Shown here: piece after piece, positions 36,916-46,982 of the stretch
Layout: each line of letters begins with the position of its first letter
How positions within the stretch are numbered: the first letter of the stretch is position 1
The notes under the pieces: generated by a model
Databases searched by the model: none
Seen by the model: the letters and a program-made list of their open reading frames with translations, nothing else
Told to the model about the DNA's origin: nothing
NCBI RefSeq assembly: GCF_040183065.1
Contig: NC_091120.1
Span: 75,379,208 to 75,443,207 of the forward strand
DNA from: Periplaneta americana
Taxonomy: Eukaryota; Arthropoda; Insecta; Blattodea; Blattidae
DNA length: 64,000 nt
Direction of reading: 5' to 3'
Program-made: the position numbers and the translations under genes

Positions 36916-37546
36916 TACCGTAAGTTAGTGAGGCATACTGAAAAGAAAATATATTTTCTTTTTGTCTTGTGGAATAAGTAGTCTATATCCTTACTAAACT
37001 GAAATGTAGTATTACTATGTAGCCTATTACAGGTATTAGTGTAGCTGAGAATAAGAGAAGTGAAGTAGTTTAATAAAGTGTGATAAATTAGAAGGAGAGA
37101 TAAGTGAAAGTGAAAGGACATGAAAGACATAGTTAAGAGCAGGCATGGTATTATGGTCATGATTCGTCTGTATTTTAAACTGTGAAAAGTGTACGTAAGG
37201 GAATGCTGACCCAAATACAGAAATGTGAAGGATCTGCAGGACCGAATATATTGAGAGAAATATATATATATATCATATCATGTAGCCTATTAAATTGTTA
37301 ATAACTTTATACATGAAAATAGCAGCACTTAATTTGATGACAGTTAATTCAACTGATAAAACAAAAGAAAATTTATATAGATATTTAACTGGAGTAGAAT
37401 AATGAAAACCTAATAGATTTCTTAATGGTCTATTTTGAATAATTTATAAAGATCTCAAAGCAGTTTTCTTGTTATGTCTCCAAATAAATGACATATACAT
37501 TAAATGAGAATGGATAAGAGCATAATATTCAATAGATAAGATATGT
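36916..37546. other. Intron 3, non-coding gap
   Basis: AT-rich; a short (TA)n tract near 37262. No gene. Confidence 0.3.
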
Positions 37547-38225
37547 TGTTGTTTTCTAATGCCAGGCGTTTGACAATAAAGTTATTTGACCTCTTGCACT
37601 CCAATATTTTTCAAAGATATTATCATGACCAGCCAATGAATCACAGATTTTGAGGTGTTCCGAATCCATTTCCTGGTTTGAGTTGCACAATGGGTAGTTA
37701 GGGGACTGGTATATTCCAATTCTATCCAGGTGTTTAGCCAAACAATCATGGCCTGTTGCCAATCTAAATGCAGCTACAGACGATTTTCGTGGTAAATCGG
37801 GAATTAACTGTGGATTTTGATGCAGAGAGTTCCATTTTTTCCCTTGGGATTGTGTTATCAAATTTTGTTTGTTGAAGTCTAAGTATGTAGATAAGATATA
37901 GGTACTGGTAAAGATCTTTTAAGTCTTTTAAATGAAGGTGCCAGAAATTGGAGCAATTTTTGTTATGGACAACCAAACTATGTTTATTCCATATTAAATG
38001 TTAAACCTAAAAATTTAACTGATGCAATTTTTTGTATTGCAGAATTATTAAACTTTATTTCTTTTGGAATAATCAAATTAAAAGAGGGTTTGGTAAAAAT
38101 ACTGTACACAGTTTTAGTCGCATTCATAGAAAGATTATTTTCGATTAAACAATTTTCAAGAGTAAAAATTTCTGTCTTAATCTTTACAAACAATTCTTCA
38201 ATGAAGTGATGAGATGTTTCAAAAC
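37547..38225 (-). mobile_element. LINE 3' portion with RNase H-region tail, copy 1
   Basis: The - strand first encodes a reverse-transcriptase thumb-like segment (NLSMNATKTVYSIFTKPSFN and ASVKFLGLT). After an internal loss it encodes KSSVAAFRLATGHDCLAKHL and a Cys/His knuckle near CNSNQEMDSEHLKIC, ending LLSNAWH stop. The tail is (AAC)n. The same 3' module occurs at 43342-43800. Frameshifts present. Antisense, ending 83 bases before exon 4. Confidence 0.7.
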
Positions 38226-38308
38226 ATTTAGAGATAATTGTACAATGTGAATATAATTTTGATTTGTAGCCTATATATAGTTTCTTCTATGGTTTTGGTT
38301 ATTTACAG

Positions 38309-38771
38309 TGCCCGAAGCAGAGCTTTCACTTATTACTGGCGTATCAGTGGTATGGATTACAAGTTGAAAGGATGGAATCATCGTAGATCCCTACGCAGTC
38401 CTTCCTTCTACATCTCTCCAGGTGGTTATCGCATGTACATTCGCGTGTATCCACGTCAGAATGAGGAAAACGTGTATGTACATGTTGGTCTAACACGGGG
38501 AGACTTTGACGACAATCTTCCTTGGCCATTCAAATTGAAGCACAGAGTCAATATCCTCGATCAGGTGTCATCTGAAGATGGAGCCCAGGAAGACATTAGC
38601 TCCCGTGTGTGGGATCCAACTGTGCTATGTAGTGGATTCAACTGGCAGAAGCCGACAACAGGTGACAACTACGAGTGTGTGGGGCTTGGATTCCCTCACA
38701 GTGTGATCCGGTCCAGGGACTACATCCGTGATGATTCAATTGTTATCAAACTTACTGTCTATCTAGATTAA
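38309..38771 (+). CDS. MATH gene exon 4: TRAF-type MATH domain
   Basis: The acceptor GGTTATTTACAG|T gives the single base that completes codon 259 (Ser). Residues 260-412 are the whole MATH domain in one exon, ending at TAA 38769-38771. Diagnostic features seen are FTYYW (265-269), SPSF (289-292), GGYRMYIRVYP (297-307), LPWPF (329-333), LDQ (342-344), CSGF, GFPHSV, then YIRDDSIVIKLTVYLD at the C-terminus. These are the conserved positions of the TRAF C-domain, rather than of the MATH domains of BTB-type proteins. The domain is undamaged, with few low-complexity codons, which supports an active gene. Confidence 0.85.
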
Positions 38772-39164
38772 GAATCGAGAATGAAAAAAAATATCATTCT
38801 TCTTCTGCCCATGAAAGATATATACATATATATCTTTCTATCTGTTCCATCCTCATTTCTATCTCTATACCCCTCTTTTCCTTTAGTTTATATTCGAGTG
38901 AGTAGTGACATTTATAGAATCTTCATTCATAATAATAATAATAATTCAATCTTCCTCAACTTGGTGAGGTTGCCAAAGACAAAGAATGTTAAACAGTAAC
39001 ATTTAAAATGATATTAAAAATGTCTTACAAGAAATTTGTTTACAAGGAACTAAAATTTGCAGTAGATAATATTTCACATAATGAAAATTTATAAAAATAC
39101 AGATAAAAAAATTGACTGAAAAAATTCAACTGTAATTTGAATTGAAATACAAATGTCGCCGTAA
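38772..39164. other. 3' flank of the MATH gene
   Basis: Presumed 3' UTR. Contains (TA)n near 38820 and (ATA)n near 38930; the candidate polyadenylation signal ATTAAA is at 39013. No AATAAA closer to the stop was seen. Confidence 0.4.
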
Positions 39165-39480
39165 AATCTGCAGAGAACTCTTCAAAGCTATAATAGAAAT
39201 TTCCTTAATTGTTGTTGTTGGGACTCCAAATTTATGACAGAATGACAAATTGTTTTGTTATGGTCCCTCTAGCACCCACCATTAATCCGATGACTTTTAT
39301 ATCCCTGAGTTTATATGATGTTTTATAATTAGGGATAGTGGGTTCATAAATTCTCCTTTTCTCTAGATTAACCTCCTCAGGTTGATTCTGATGCGTCTCG
39401 AATCTGATGGTCGGATCCAGAATATAACCTTTTGTCTCTCCAGGTTTAAAAACATACTGTTTAGATGATCCTTCTGATGT
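39165..39480 (-). pseudogene. Retrotransposon polyprotein C-terminal fragment, copy 3
   Basis: The - strand reads SSKQYVFKPGETKGYILDPT then IRFETHQNQPEEVNLEKRRI, YEPTIPNYKT, then DIKVIGLMVGARGTITKQFV; after a stop and frame change it reads TIKEISIIALKSSLQILR. This is the best-preserved of the three copies. It lies just beyond the 3' end of the MATH gene on the opposite strand. Confidence 0.6.
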
Positions 39481-40114
39481 TGGTAATTTCTTTCTGAAAC
39501 TATTTTAGCTTTCTGTTGTGTTTAGATTGTTATATGCAAGCAGAATAATTCCTAATATGGATAACAAAATGTTTATTTTTGTCAGATCTTTAATAAGAAA
39601 GGCACACTGTGAAATTAATGACACTTTGTATAATAAAAAGTAAAGATACAAAAATGTTTTAAGTAATTTTTAATATACATCTTGATTACACACTTTTAAA
39701 ACTTTATCATTAAAGATTTGGTACGGCAAATTTGTTATATAAACAACTTTTCTGTTTAATTGAAAATATGCTGGTCATATATCTTAGTTAATTACTAGTT
39801 TCGGCCTGATTTTGGACATCTTCAATTTATAGCCAGGTCGTTGCTTGTTTCTGGTTTTTTCTTGTTGCCTTGTTGGTGGAGGTGGGTGCATTTACGATCG
39901 GTAGTATCATGACAAGTAGGGTGTGAGTTCTGAAATTTTATTGTATGTGAGGTATATTGTGGATGTGTTTTGTATCTCTGTATATTTCATACCGGTACTG
40001 TTCCAGCATATTTAGTTCCTGATTTTTCAGTTCAATATGTTTAATACAGAACATATCAACACCAACTACAATTACAGCAACAAAAAACAGGCATGGAAAT
40101 GCTACATATTGAAC
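39481..40114. other. Non-coding gap
   Basis: No supported gene. Confidence 0.3.
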
Positions 40115-41132
40115 AGACTTAGGTCTGGAAAAGGTTTTTGACAGAGTGGATTGTTCGTATGAAATAACGAGTCAGAGTGTGGAGAGGAATAAAAATGTCA
40201 GAAGGAAGTGGAATAGGGGGAGGAGTACGTCAAGGATGCCCTTTATCACCTACCCTGTTCAACATTTACCTGAAGGTTTTAGTGAAAAACTGTTTTCAGA
40301 ACATGGGAGGGAGTGATAGGAGAAAGAAGAATAAAGTGCCTAAGATTTGCTGATGATATGGCTTTTTTTTTAGCAGAGGACGAGATTATACTAAGGGACT
40401 GCTACTAGAGCTAAATGATAACTGTGAGCAGTATGGGATGAAAATACATACAAAAGCAAGACGAAGACCATGGTTATCGGAAGAAAAATAAAGAAGGTAA
40501 ATGCGCAAATTCCAAATTAAGTAGTAGAACAAGTGGACAGCTTCAAATACTTGGAGTGTACTATAAGTAGTAACATGAGCTGCTGCCAGGAAGTCAAAAG
40601 GACGATAGCAATGGCAAAGGAAGCTTTTAATAGAAAAAGGAGCATCTTATGCGGACCTCTGGAAAAAGAACTAAGGAAGAGATTAGTGAAGTTCTTTGTG
40701 TGGAGTGTGACATTATATGGGATAGAAACATGGACATTATGTCAAAGTGAAGAGAAACGACTAGAAGCATTTGAAATATGGATATACAGAAGAATGGAGC
40801 ATGTGAAATGGACAGATAAAATAAAAAACTAAGCTGTGCTAGAAAGAGTGGGTGAAGAAAGAATAATACTGAAACTGATCAGGAAGAGGAAAAAAATTGG
40901 CTGGGTCACTGGCTGAGAATAAACTACCTATTGAAGAATTCACTGGAAGAATTGGTGAACAGAAAGAAGTTTGGGGCAGAAGAAGGTATCAGATGATAGA
41001 CAACATTAAAATAAAGGTCTATGGATTGTATGCAGAGACTAAGACGAAGGTGGAAAATAGGAAAGATTAGAGAATGGTGGGTTTACAGTGAAGGACCTGC
41101 CCCTGGGCAGAAAACTGTGAATGAATGAAAAA
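40115..41132 (+). mobile_element. 5'-truncated LINE (second RT family), sense copy
   Basis: Reads GGVRQGCPLSPTLFNIYL (RT motif), a damaged ADD box near 40350, then VDSFKYLECTISSNMSCCQE and AKEAFNRKRSILCGPLEKEL, then LYGIETWTL and the C-terminal WLGHWL-type motif near 40900. Ends with a short 3' UTR and GAATGAATGAAA tail. Frameshifts throughout. The same family lies inverted at 41773-42500 and its 3' end at 59795. Confidence 0.7.
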
Positions 41133-41772
41133 TTATGTTTCAGGAAATGTATTGTGGCTATTCATTGATACTGCACAACTATGATACAATAGGAGGCTGG
41201 CGATTCTTTGTAAATGTAGATCAGTCACTTTACAGAATAATTTATGCTTCTGCAATTTTTTGGTGAGATAATTTAAAAAAAAAGCTGTAGTCTTATTGAT
41301 ACTTACTACACGAATTAAATAAGTACCGGTACTTATTATATTCGCCATTTTAATACATATTAATTTTCATTTTTTTCTTACTACCTGCAAAATTTATTTA
41401 TGTCTCATTTAGTGTCCTATCTAGAAATGACCAATCAATATTGGCTGTTGTGCAAGTGTTTCTTTGCTTACCAAGGTACTTGACTTTGTTTTCTTACGAA
41501 GTAAGCACATCAGATCTTGAAATATAAAGTCCCATGCTATTTAAATTTGTTCTTGTTTTGAACTCAATAACAGATTACATTTAAAACTGTTATTGTATAT
41601 CTTTAATAAAGTTACATTTACAATTGTAACTTACATCAGTGTCATCCACTAGAATTGCTTTAATTTTTTGTGCTGCAGTGAAGATTGCACAATTGTGTAA
41701 ATTTCGAAAGTTAAAATGAATAATATTTCTTCCTTCTTTATTATAATTTAGAACACAAAATGATCTTTTCAT
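41133..41772. other. Non-coding gap
   Basis: AT-rich sequence without recognised features. Confidence 0.3.
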
Positions 41773-42500
41773 TCATTCATAGTATTCTACCCAAGGGCAG
41801 GTCTTTCACCGCAAACCCAGCATTCTACAATCTTTCCTGTTTTCTGCCTTTCTTTTTGTCTCCACATATGATCCATATATATCTTAATGTCGTCTGTCTG
41901 ATATCTTCTTTTGCCCTGAACTCCTCTCACATTCACCATTCCTTCCAGTGCCTCCTCCAGCAGGCAGTTTCTTCTCAGCCAGTGACCTAACCAATTCTTT
42001 TTCTTCCTCCTGATCAGTTTCATCATTATTCTTTCTTCACCCACTCTTTCCAACACATTCTGTCTGTCCACTTCACACGTTCCATTCTTCTCCATATCTA
42101 CAGTTCAAATGCCAGTGGCGTATACTGGTTAAAGGGTTTGGGCTACCGCTGACCCTATTATTACACAAAATATATCTAACAATTACTTTAATTTTAATTA
42201 CTATGGTAAAACTAATAATACAAAATTATTACATTATGTTACATTATAAACTTTTTCTTTTGTAATTTCCTTGGGCTACCACCGGTAGCCCCGGTAGCCC
42301 GCAAAATACGCCCCTGTCAAATGCTTGTATTCGCTTCTCTTCACTTCGTCGTAATGTCCATGTTTCTGCTCAAATGCCACACTCCACACAAAGCACTACT
42401 TCCTTAGTTCTTTTTCCAGAGATTCGCAGAAGATGCTCCTTTCTCTATTAAAAGCTTCCTTGGTCATTGCTATCCTCTTGACAGTAATTCATGTTACTGC
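41773..42500 (-). mobile_element. LINE (second RT family), inverted copy, split by a hAT MITE
   Basis: The - strand reads NVLERVGEERIMMKLIRRKK, NWLGHWLRRNCLLEEALEGM and RRYQTDDIKIY up to 42095, then is interrupted at 42115-42316 by a MITE. It continues on the far side with the region that encodes the RKRSIFCESLEKEL-like part. The 3' end is CATTCATTCAT-tailed at 41773. Together with 40115-41132 it forms an inverted pair. Confidence 0.7.
42115..42316. mobile_element. hAT-type MITE with 8-bp target duplication, copy 1
   Basis: Ends are CAGTGGCGTATACTG and, inverted, CAGGGGCGTATTTTG. The flanking 8-mers TCAAATGC (42107-42114) and TCAAATGC (42317-42324) are identical. The 202-bp body is non-coding and near-identical, inverted, to 53891-54085. 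Inserted in a LINE. Confidence 0.95.
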
Positions 42501-42504
42501 TTAT

Positions 42505-42794
42505 CAAGGGCGCACACAGGGGGTAGCCAGTGGTAGCAACTGCTACCACTGAGATGTTAATTTTTTTTACGCTTTTTTTATTTTTGTCTACGTGCTCGAT
42601 ACATGTTTTCTCAAACCCTCGGTAAACAATTCAACAAAAGCGAGTGTTTTAAACTACGAATGCGTGCGCAGTGTAATTTAGATTTCAGAACTGGCTATTT
42701 TTCATGTTCAGTTTTCTCTCTCTTCATCCATTCATTTCCTCTAATTTTCTAACCATCTTGCTACCACTGAGATTGGATTGTGTGGGCGCCCTTA
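42505..42794. mobile_element. hAT-like MITE, second family
   Basis: Left end CAAGGGCGCACACAGG and inverted right end TAAGGGCGCCCACACAATCC resemble each other. Motifs GTGGTAGCAA and TTGCTACCACTGAG occur internally near each end. No clean target duplication was found. Non-coding. Confidence 0.5.
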
Positions 42795-42931
42795 TAATAA
42801 TTATCTTTTATATCTATTTATTGAGAAACAGCTGGATTCGTTTCAATAATATTACTTAGCTAATTCAGTTCAATTTTGTGAAAAATCGTAGTTAAATTTT
42901 CTAAATTTTCTGTACTAACTACTGGTATCTG

Positions 42932-43341
42932 TTATAATAGTTTAATATTGAAATTCTTACTTCTTATGTAGTCTTCTAGTTCATTGTGACATGCATCATT
43001 AATAAAAGAATTCTTGAAAGCTCTTGATAGTTTCGATATATTCTCACAATGCTTCAGTAGCATTTTAATACATCTTAAAGAGATTGATCCGCACTTATTA
43101 ATATAGAGAGACTTGAGTTTTCGCCAACATTTCATAGAAATTGCCATTTGCACCTGATTGTCGTCGAAAGTCTTCATATCGTCAATGTGAAGCTTTTTAA
43201 TGTTTGGAAAATTCAGCAATGGAAAATCTGATAATAATTGGTCATCGTATTTATGAAGCAGAAGAATACTCTTGTAGTGAGAAGGATTTTTTAATATCTA
43301 AAACGAAGTCAACATTTTGCTAAAAGTGCAATAATCGTATG
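42932..43341 (-). pseudogene. LRR protein C-terminal segment
   Basis: After the LINE insertion the - strand resumes (CATACGATTATTGCAC, as at 44497 on the + strand), then reads LNFPNIKKLHIDDMKTFDDN, QVQMAISMKCWRKLKSLYIN, KCGSISLRCIKMLLKHCENI, and ends NFNIKLL stop. CENI and NKCGSIS fit LRR consensus of the cysteine-containing type. The two - strand blocks would be one gene without the LINE. Confidence 0.6.
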
Positions 43342-43800
43342 TTGTTGTTGTTTTCTAATGCCAGGCATTTGACAATAAAGTCATTTGACCTCTTGCACTC
43401 TAATATTTTTCAAAGATATTATCATGACCAGCCAATAAGCACAGATTTTGAGGTGTTCCGAATCCATTTCTTGGTTTGAGTTGCACAATGGGCAGTTAGG
43501 GGACTGATATATTCCAATTCTATGCAGGTGTTTGGCCAAACAATCATGGCCTGTTGCCAATCTAAATGCAGCTACAGACGATTTTCGTGGTAAATCGGGA
43601 ATTAACTGTGGATTTTGATGCAGAGAGTTCCATTTTTTCCCTTGGGATTGTGTTATCAAATTTTGTTTGTTGAAGTCTAAGTATGTAGATTTAATAAATC
43701 TCTTCACAGAGTAATACGTAGATTTAGTAACAGGTCTGTAAGTAGCAGTGCTGCCCTTCTTTGCTAAAGCATCCGCATTCTCGTTTCCCAGGATTCCACA
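43342..43800 (-). mobile_element. LINE 3' module inserted in the LRR locus, copy 2
   Basis: The - strand begins GNENADALAKKGSTATYRP, the last catalytic motif of RNase H, then KSSVAAFRLATGHDCLAKHL and CPLCNSNQEMDSEHLKIC, with an (AAC)n tail. Flanks AATAATCGTATG (43330-43341) and AATAATCGCATG (43801-43812) form a 12-bp target duplication with one mismatch. 5'-truncated insertion. Confidence 0.85.
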
Positions 43801-44285
43801 AATAATCGCATGTTAAGTTTCTCATGTTTGTACAACTCTCGCTTACTTGTACTGCATTTATATCAACAACCAATTTCAGTACTAAAGAGAGTAAACGTCC
43901 TCCAATTATTAGTAAGAGTCCTTTAATATTTGATACTTTGAAGCTACAGTTGTTTCTTTCAAGATTTTTGAGATTGCTTAGCAATCCGAGAATTGACATG
44001 TCGGCTGTGTAACCAACAGGACAGATACTTAGTTGTGTTATGTTTGGACACATATGTGGTATGTATTGCTGATATCTCTGCAGTTATTGAAATGGAGATC
44101 AAAGATGGGTAAACGTGTCGTGTCTCTGGAATTATACTGTCTGCAGAATTGATGGTCTCTACTCTCTAGTAATGGTAACCTGTCTAGGAGACACAAGATT
44201 GAATCTTGAGAAAGTGTTGTTCTATTAACATTAAGTGTCTTTAAATTTTGAAGGTTTTGAATGTAAGGTATACTTCAGTGTGTTA
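43801..44285 (-). pseudogene. LRR protein middle segment
   Basis: The - strand reads IQNLQNLKTLNVNRTTLSQD then SILCLLDRLPLLES, then after a frameshift MCPNITQLSICPVGYTADMS, ILGLLSNLKNLERNNCSFKV and DINAVQVSESCTNMRNLT. Leucine spacing is that of LRRs. It is cut at 43800 by a LINE. Confidence 0.6.
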
Positions 44286-44727
44286 CATTTGAGGAGTAAG
44301 TCACGTCCAAGTTCCTCAAGGCTAAGCAGTCTCAAACATCTTGAAATAAACAACTGTAGCTTCAGAGTGTCAAATATTAAAGGACTCTTACTAATAATAA
44401 TTGGAGGACGTTTACTCTCTTTAGAACTGAAATTGGTTGATGATATAAATGCAGTACAAGTAAGTGAGAGTTGTACAAACATGAAAAACTTAACATACGA
44501 TTATTGCACTTTTAGCAAAATGTTGACTTCGTTTTCGATATAAAAAATTCTTCTCACTACAATAGTACCGGTATTAAAAATATTATTCTTGTGCTTCATA
44601 AATACGATGACCAATTATCAGATTTTCCATTGCTGAATTATCCAAACATTAAAAAGCTTCATATTGACGGTATGAAGACTTTCGACGACAATCAAGTGCA
44701 AATGGCAATTTCTATTAAATCTTGGCT
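44286..44727 (+). pseudogene. LRR segment, inverted partial duplicate
   Basis: The + strand reads LSSLKHLEINNCSFRVSNIK, LSLELKLVDDINAVQVSESC and, after a frame change, KYDDQLSDFPLLNYPNIKKL then HIDGMKTFDDNQVQMAISIK. It is a near-copy of the - strand segment at 42932-44053, in the opposite orientation, and is cut at both ends by - strand LRR sequence. Stops separate its two halves. Confidence 0.6.
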
Positions 44728-45350
44728 CTGCAATAGCTTGCAATTTTATTCAGTATTTCATCCGTACAGTCCCATTGGAATGAAAAAGCTATCAGATAAT
44801 TTAAATTTAAAGTTCCTCTCTCAATTTTGGTAAAGAAAGAACTATGCTCGTCTATTAGTAGCGTGAACATCTCAAGTTTAGTAAGTCTGTCCAACTGACT
44901 GCACACAACCTCCTGAATGTAACTTGATAATTTATGAAGATTCAATACACGTAACGAGTTATGAATGCTGGACTTCACGAATTCATGCAGCCAACTATGA
45001 CAACCAAGGTGAGTCATATCGGGATTTATTAGATTGTGATCAATGATTAGTTTATTGTTGAAATGTATTAAATCTTCCGTTATCTTGTTAGCAAACTGAC
45101 GTGGCACTGAACTTAAGGAATCATATATCCATGGCAGAATTTTATTGTTTATTATCTGTTGATACATCTTTTGCTTCTGTTGCCAATGCGGAAGGAGTTG
45201 CTTGCCTCTTGATAGTATTTCAAAGTGTTTATAGGTAGTATAGCAGGAACAGATTACTGTTGTCATCTTCACTCCAGTGCTTGTTATTATGTTCTCAAGC
45301 GCTGTTAGAGCCAAATTTTGTAAAGATAAAGGTCGTTTTCGTTTCGGCAT
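44720..45350 (-). CDS. LRR-family protein, N-terminal exon (gene probably broken downstream)
   Basis: An open frame of about 210 codons starts MPKRKRPLSLQNLALTALEN at 45350. The SLQNLALTAL stretch resembles the N-terminal box (BC/VHL-box- or F-box-like) of insect and ZYG11-like LRR proteins, but the usual Cys is Ala, so this is only a suggestion. Basic, Leu- and Ile-rich repeats follow (LRVLNLHKLSSYIQE, LDRLTKLEMFTLLIDEHSSF). LRR proteins of this kind act in protein-protein recognition. The frame ends where an inverted segment begins near 44727 (EILNKIASYC then foreign codons). A product would be truncated unless spliced around it. Confidence 0.5.
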
Positions 45351-45984
45351 ATTTACTTTTGGAGGTTTTTAAACTGTACTGTATCGATTTTATATACTAG
45401 GAAACTTCATCCTAAAATGCGACTCTTCAATCATACAATTTTTTCATAAATTATTACAGTATAAATATTTCATTTTATTCCTCAGATAATGCTTTGTGAG
45501 AATTAAAGTAAAGAAGTACGAATGTGAAAAATGTTGTGTTATAATTTTTATACATAAGCCTACTTACATGCGCATAAAATGTGATTAATCGCAGTGTATC
45601 TTCTTTACAATAAATTTCAGAAGATCATTTCCCAGCAAAGATTACTTCTTTTTTTTTGTGTATAATATTATTAGTAATTCTGTAGTTTAAATATAATGAA
45701 GTGAAAATGTATTTCAACCACTGCTTGCTGGATCACATCCTATGGCTGTTTACATCAGCGAATATTCCCTATACGCTATTTACACTGCCTGGGTAATATT
45801 ATAGTAAGATATTTGATGACAGCTTGGCGATCTTGGGCCTTTATATCTCCATATTTTAACTCCAGTCTTCCTTATATAATTTTGGACATCACTTGATGAA
45901 GAAATAATTTAAGTGACCAATCAAGTATGATCTGTGTTTACGAGAAATGATTACAAAAGTAAAGTGAAGTTATCTTCTTTATCG
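45351..45984. other. Non-coding gap
   Basis: Upstream side of the LRR locus. AT-rich, no recognised elements. Confidence 0.3.
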
Positions 45985-46202
45985 CTATGAAGGTGCTTTG
46001 GGGACATGGAGGTAGAGCTCCATGCTTTCATTACCTCGGCACTAGAATGAGGTGGTGTGATCGGCATTACGATCTGACCTCCTTTTACTTCCAGAAAAGA
46101 TCCAGTACTCAATTTGATAGGAGGCTGAGTGAAACTCTAGGCTGTTCTGGAAGTTTGACGAGAAAAATCCTGTCACCACCGGACATAGAACCCATACCAT
46201 AA
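45985..46202 (+). repeat. Dispersed repeat X, copy 2
   Basis: Contains ATGGAGGTAGAGCTCCATGC (an internal palindrome GAGCTC), CGGCACTAGAATGAGGTGGT and CCTGTCACCACCGG. Matches 24598-25085 in order. It has an open frame over its length but no domain. Confidence 0.5.
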
Positions 46203-46940
46203 TTGTCCATTGATTTTTTTGTTAATTGTATTTTTAATGATGTTTTATTGTACATATAATTATTTAGTATAAGCCTACGTAAAATAACGAGTAATGCCAG
46301 TTTTAAGCTTAAAGTGGACGTTTTAATCTAAGAAATCTTAAAAACTTAAAATTGTTTAGTCGACACGTTAAAAGTGTTAAAATTTGTTAAAAAAACGTTA
46401 TTACAGGCTTCGTATTTCAGCTACCTATAAACTGGAATGAGGTTGCCTGATTCGAAGTATATGTGACGTCACAGGTACAGGTACGTTCGTATACAAAATA
46501 GTTACGCATCCTCTGCCTTCTTCCTCTAAAAAAGTCAAAATTGGCACGCAATCACAGTGAGTAGTCTTATCGATCACTGCTCTTACTAGTCGTTTTATTT
46601 AAATAACTACATCTTTGCGGCTGATTGAAGGTTCATTGCAGAGGTAAAATGCCTTAGGTAAGAAGCTGAAGCGTATAATATTGCAGGGCATAGTTGAGGA
46701 TATTTGAACTAATATTTTCAACAACATTACATTGTGTAAAATAAACGTAAAAGTGATAAAAAACAGTGCACTGAAAAAACACTGCACTACCAAAAGGCAC
46801 AAAAAGCTTGTTGAATGTAATCCAAAAGAACCAGTACCATCAAAATCTGAAAATTATGAACATGTTAACTCGACTTTTAGCATGGATTTGTGTAGCCTAC
46901 CATGATGCTTAGTGCAAACATCCCAATTAATAAATTAAAT
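46203..46940. other. Non-coding gap
   Basis: No recognised gene or repeat. Confidence 0.3.
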
Positions 46941-46982
46941 AATGTACATTGTAGAGTTAGGTTTTGTAACTCTACAATGTAC
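46941..46982. repeat. Hairpin at the LINE 5' junction
   Basis: GTACATTGTAGAGTT (46944-46958) is followed after 9 bases by its exact reverse complement (46968-46982). It sits where the truncated LINE coding begins. Confidence 0.8.

Larger units (their letters stand above)
23674..38771 (+). other. Gene model: secreted coiled-coil MATH (TRAF-C-like) protein, four coding exons
   Basis: Four exons joined at GT/AG sites give 1239 nt, i.e. 412 residues plus stop, with every junction phase consistent (1, 2, 2). Residues 1-21 form a signal peptide. Residues 22-138 are polar and low in complexity, with two N-glycosylation sequons (N69, N84) and cysteines C113 and C136. Residues about 141-185 form a coiled coil with a/d positions F145, L148, L152, I159, M162, I166. 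Residues 206-258 include an acidic linker. Residues 265-412 match the TRAF-type MATH fold: YYW near the start, a GGYRMYIRVYP strand, the LPWPF motif followed by an LDQ, a CSGF motif and a late GFP motif. In TRAFs a coiled coil plus this domain trimerises and binds receptor tails. Here the signal peptide and lack of RING or zinc fingers imply an extracellular or luminal role; ligand unknown. A possible ATTAAA polyadenylation signal lies at 39013. Extra symmetric exons hidden in the long introns cannot be excluded. Confidence 0.8.
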
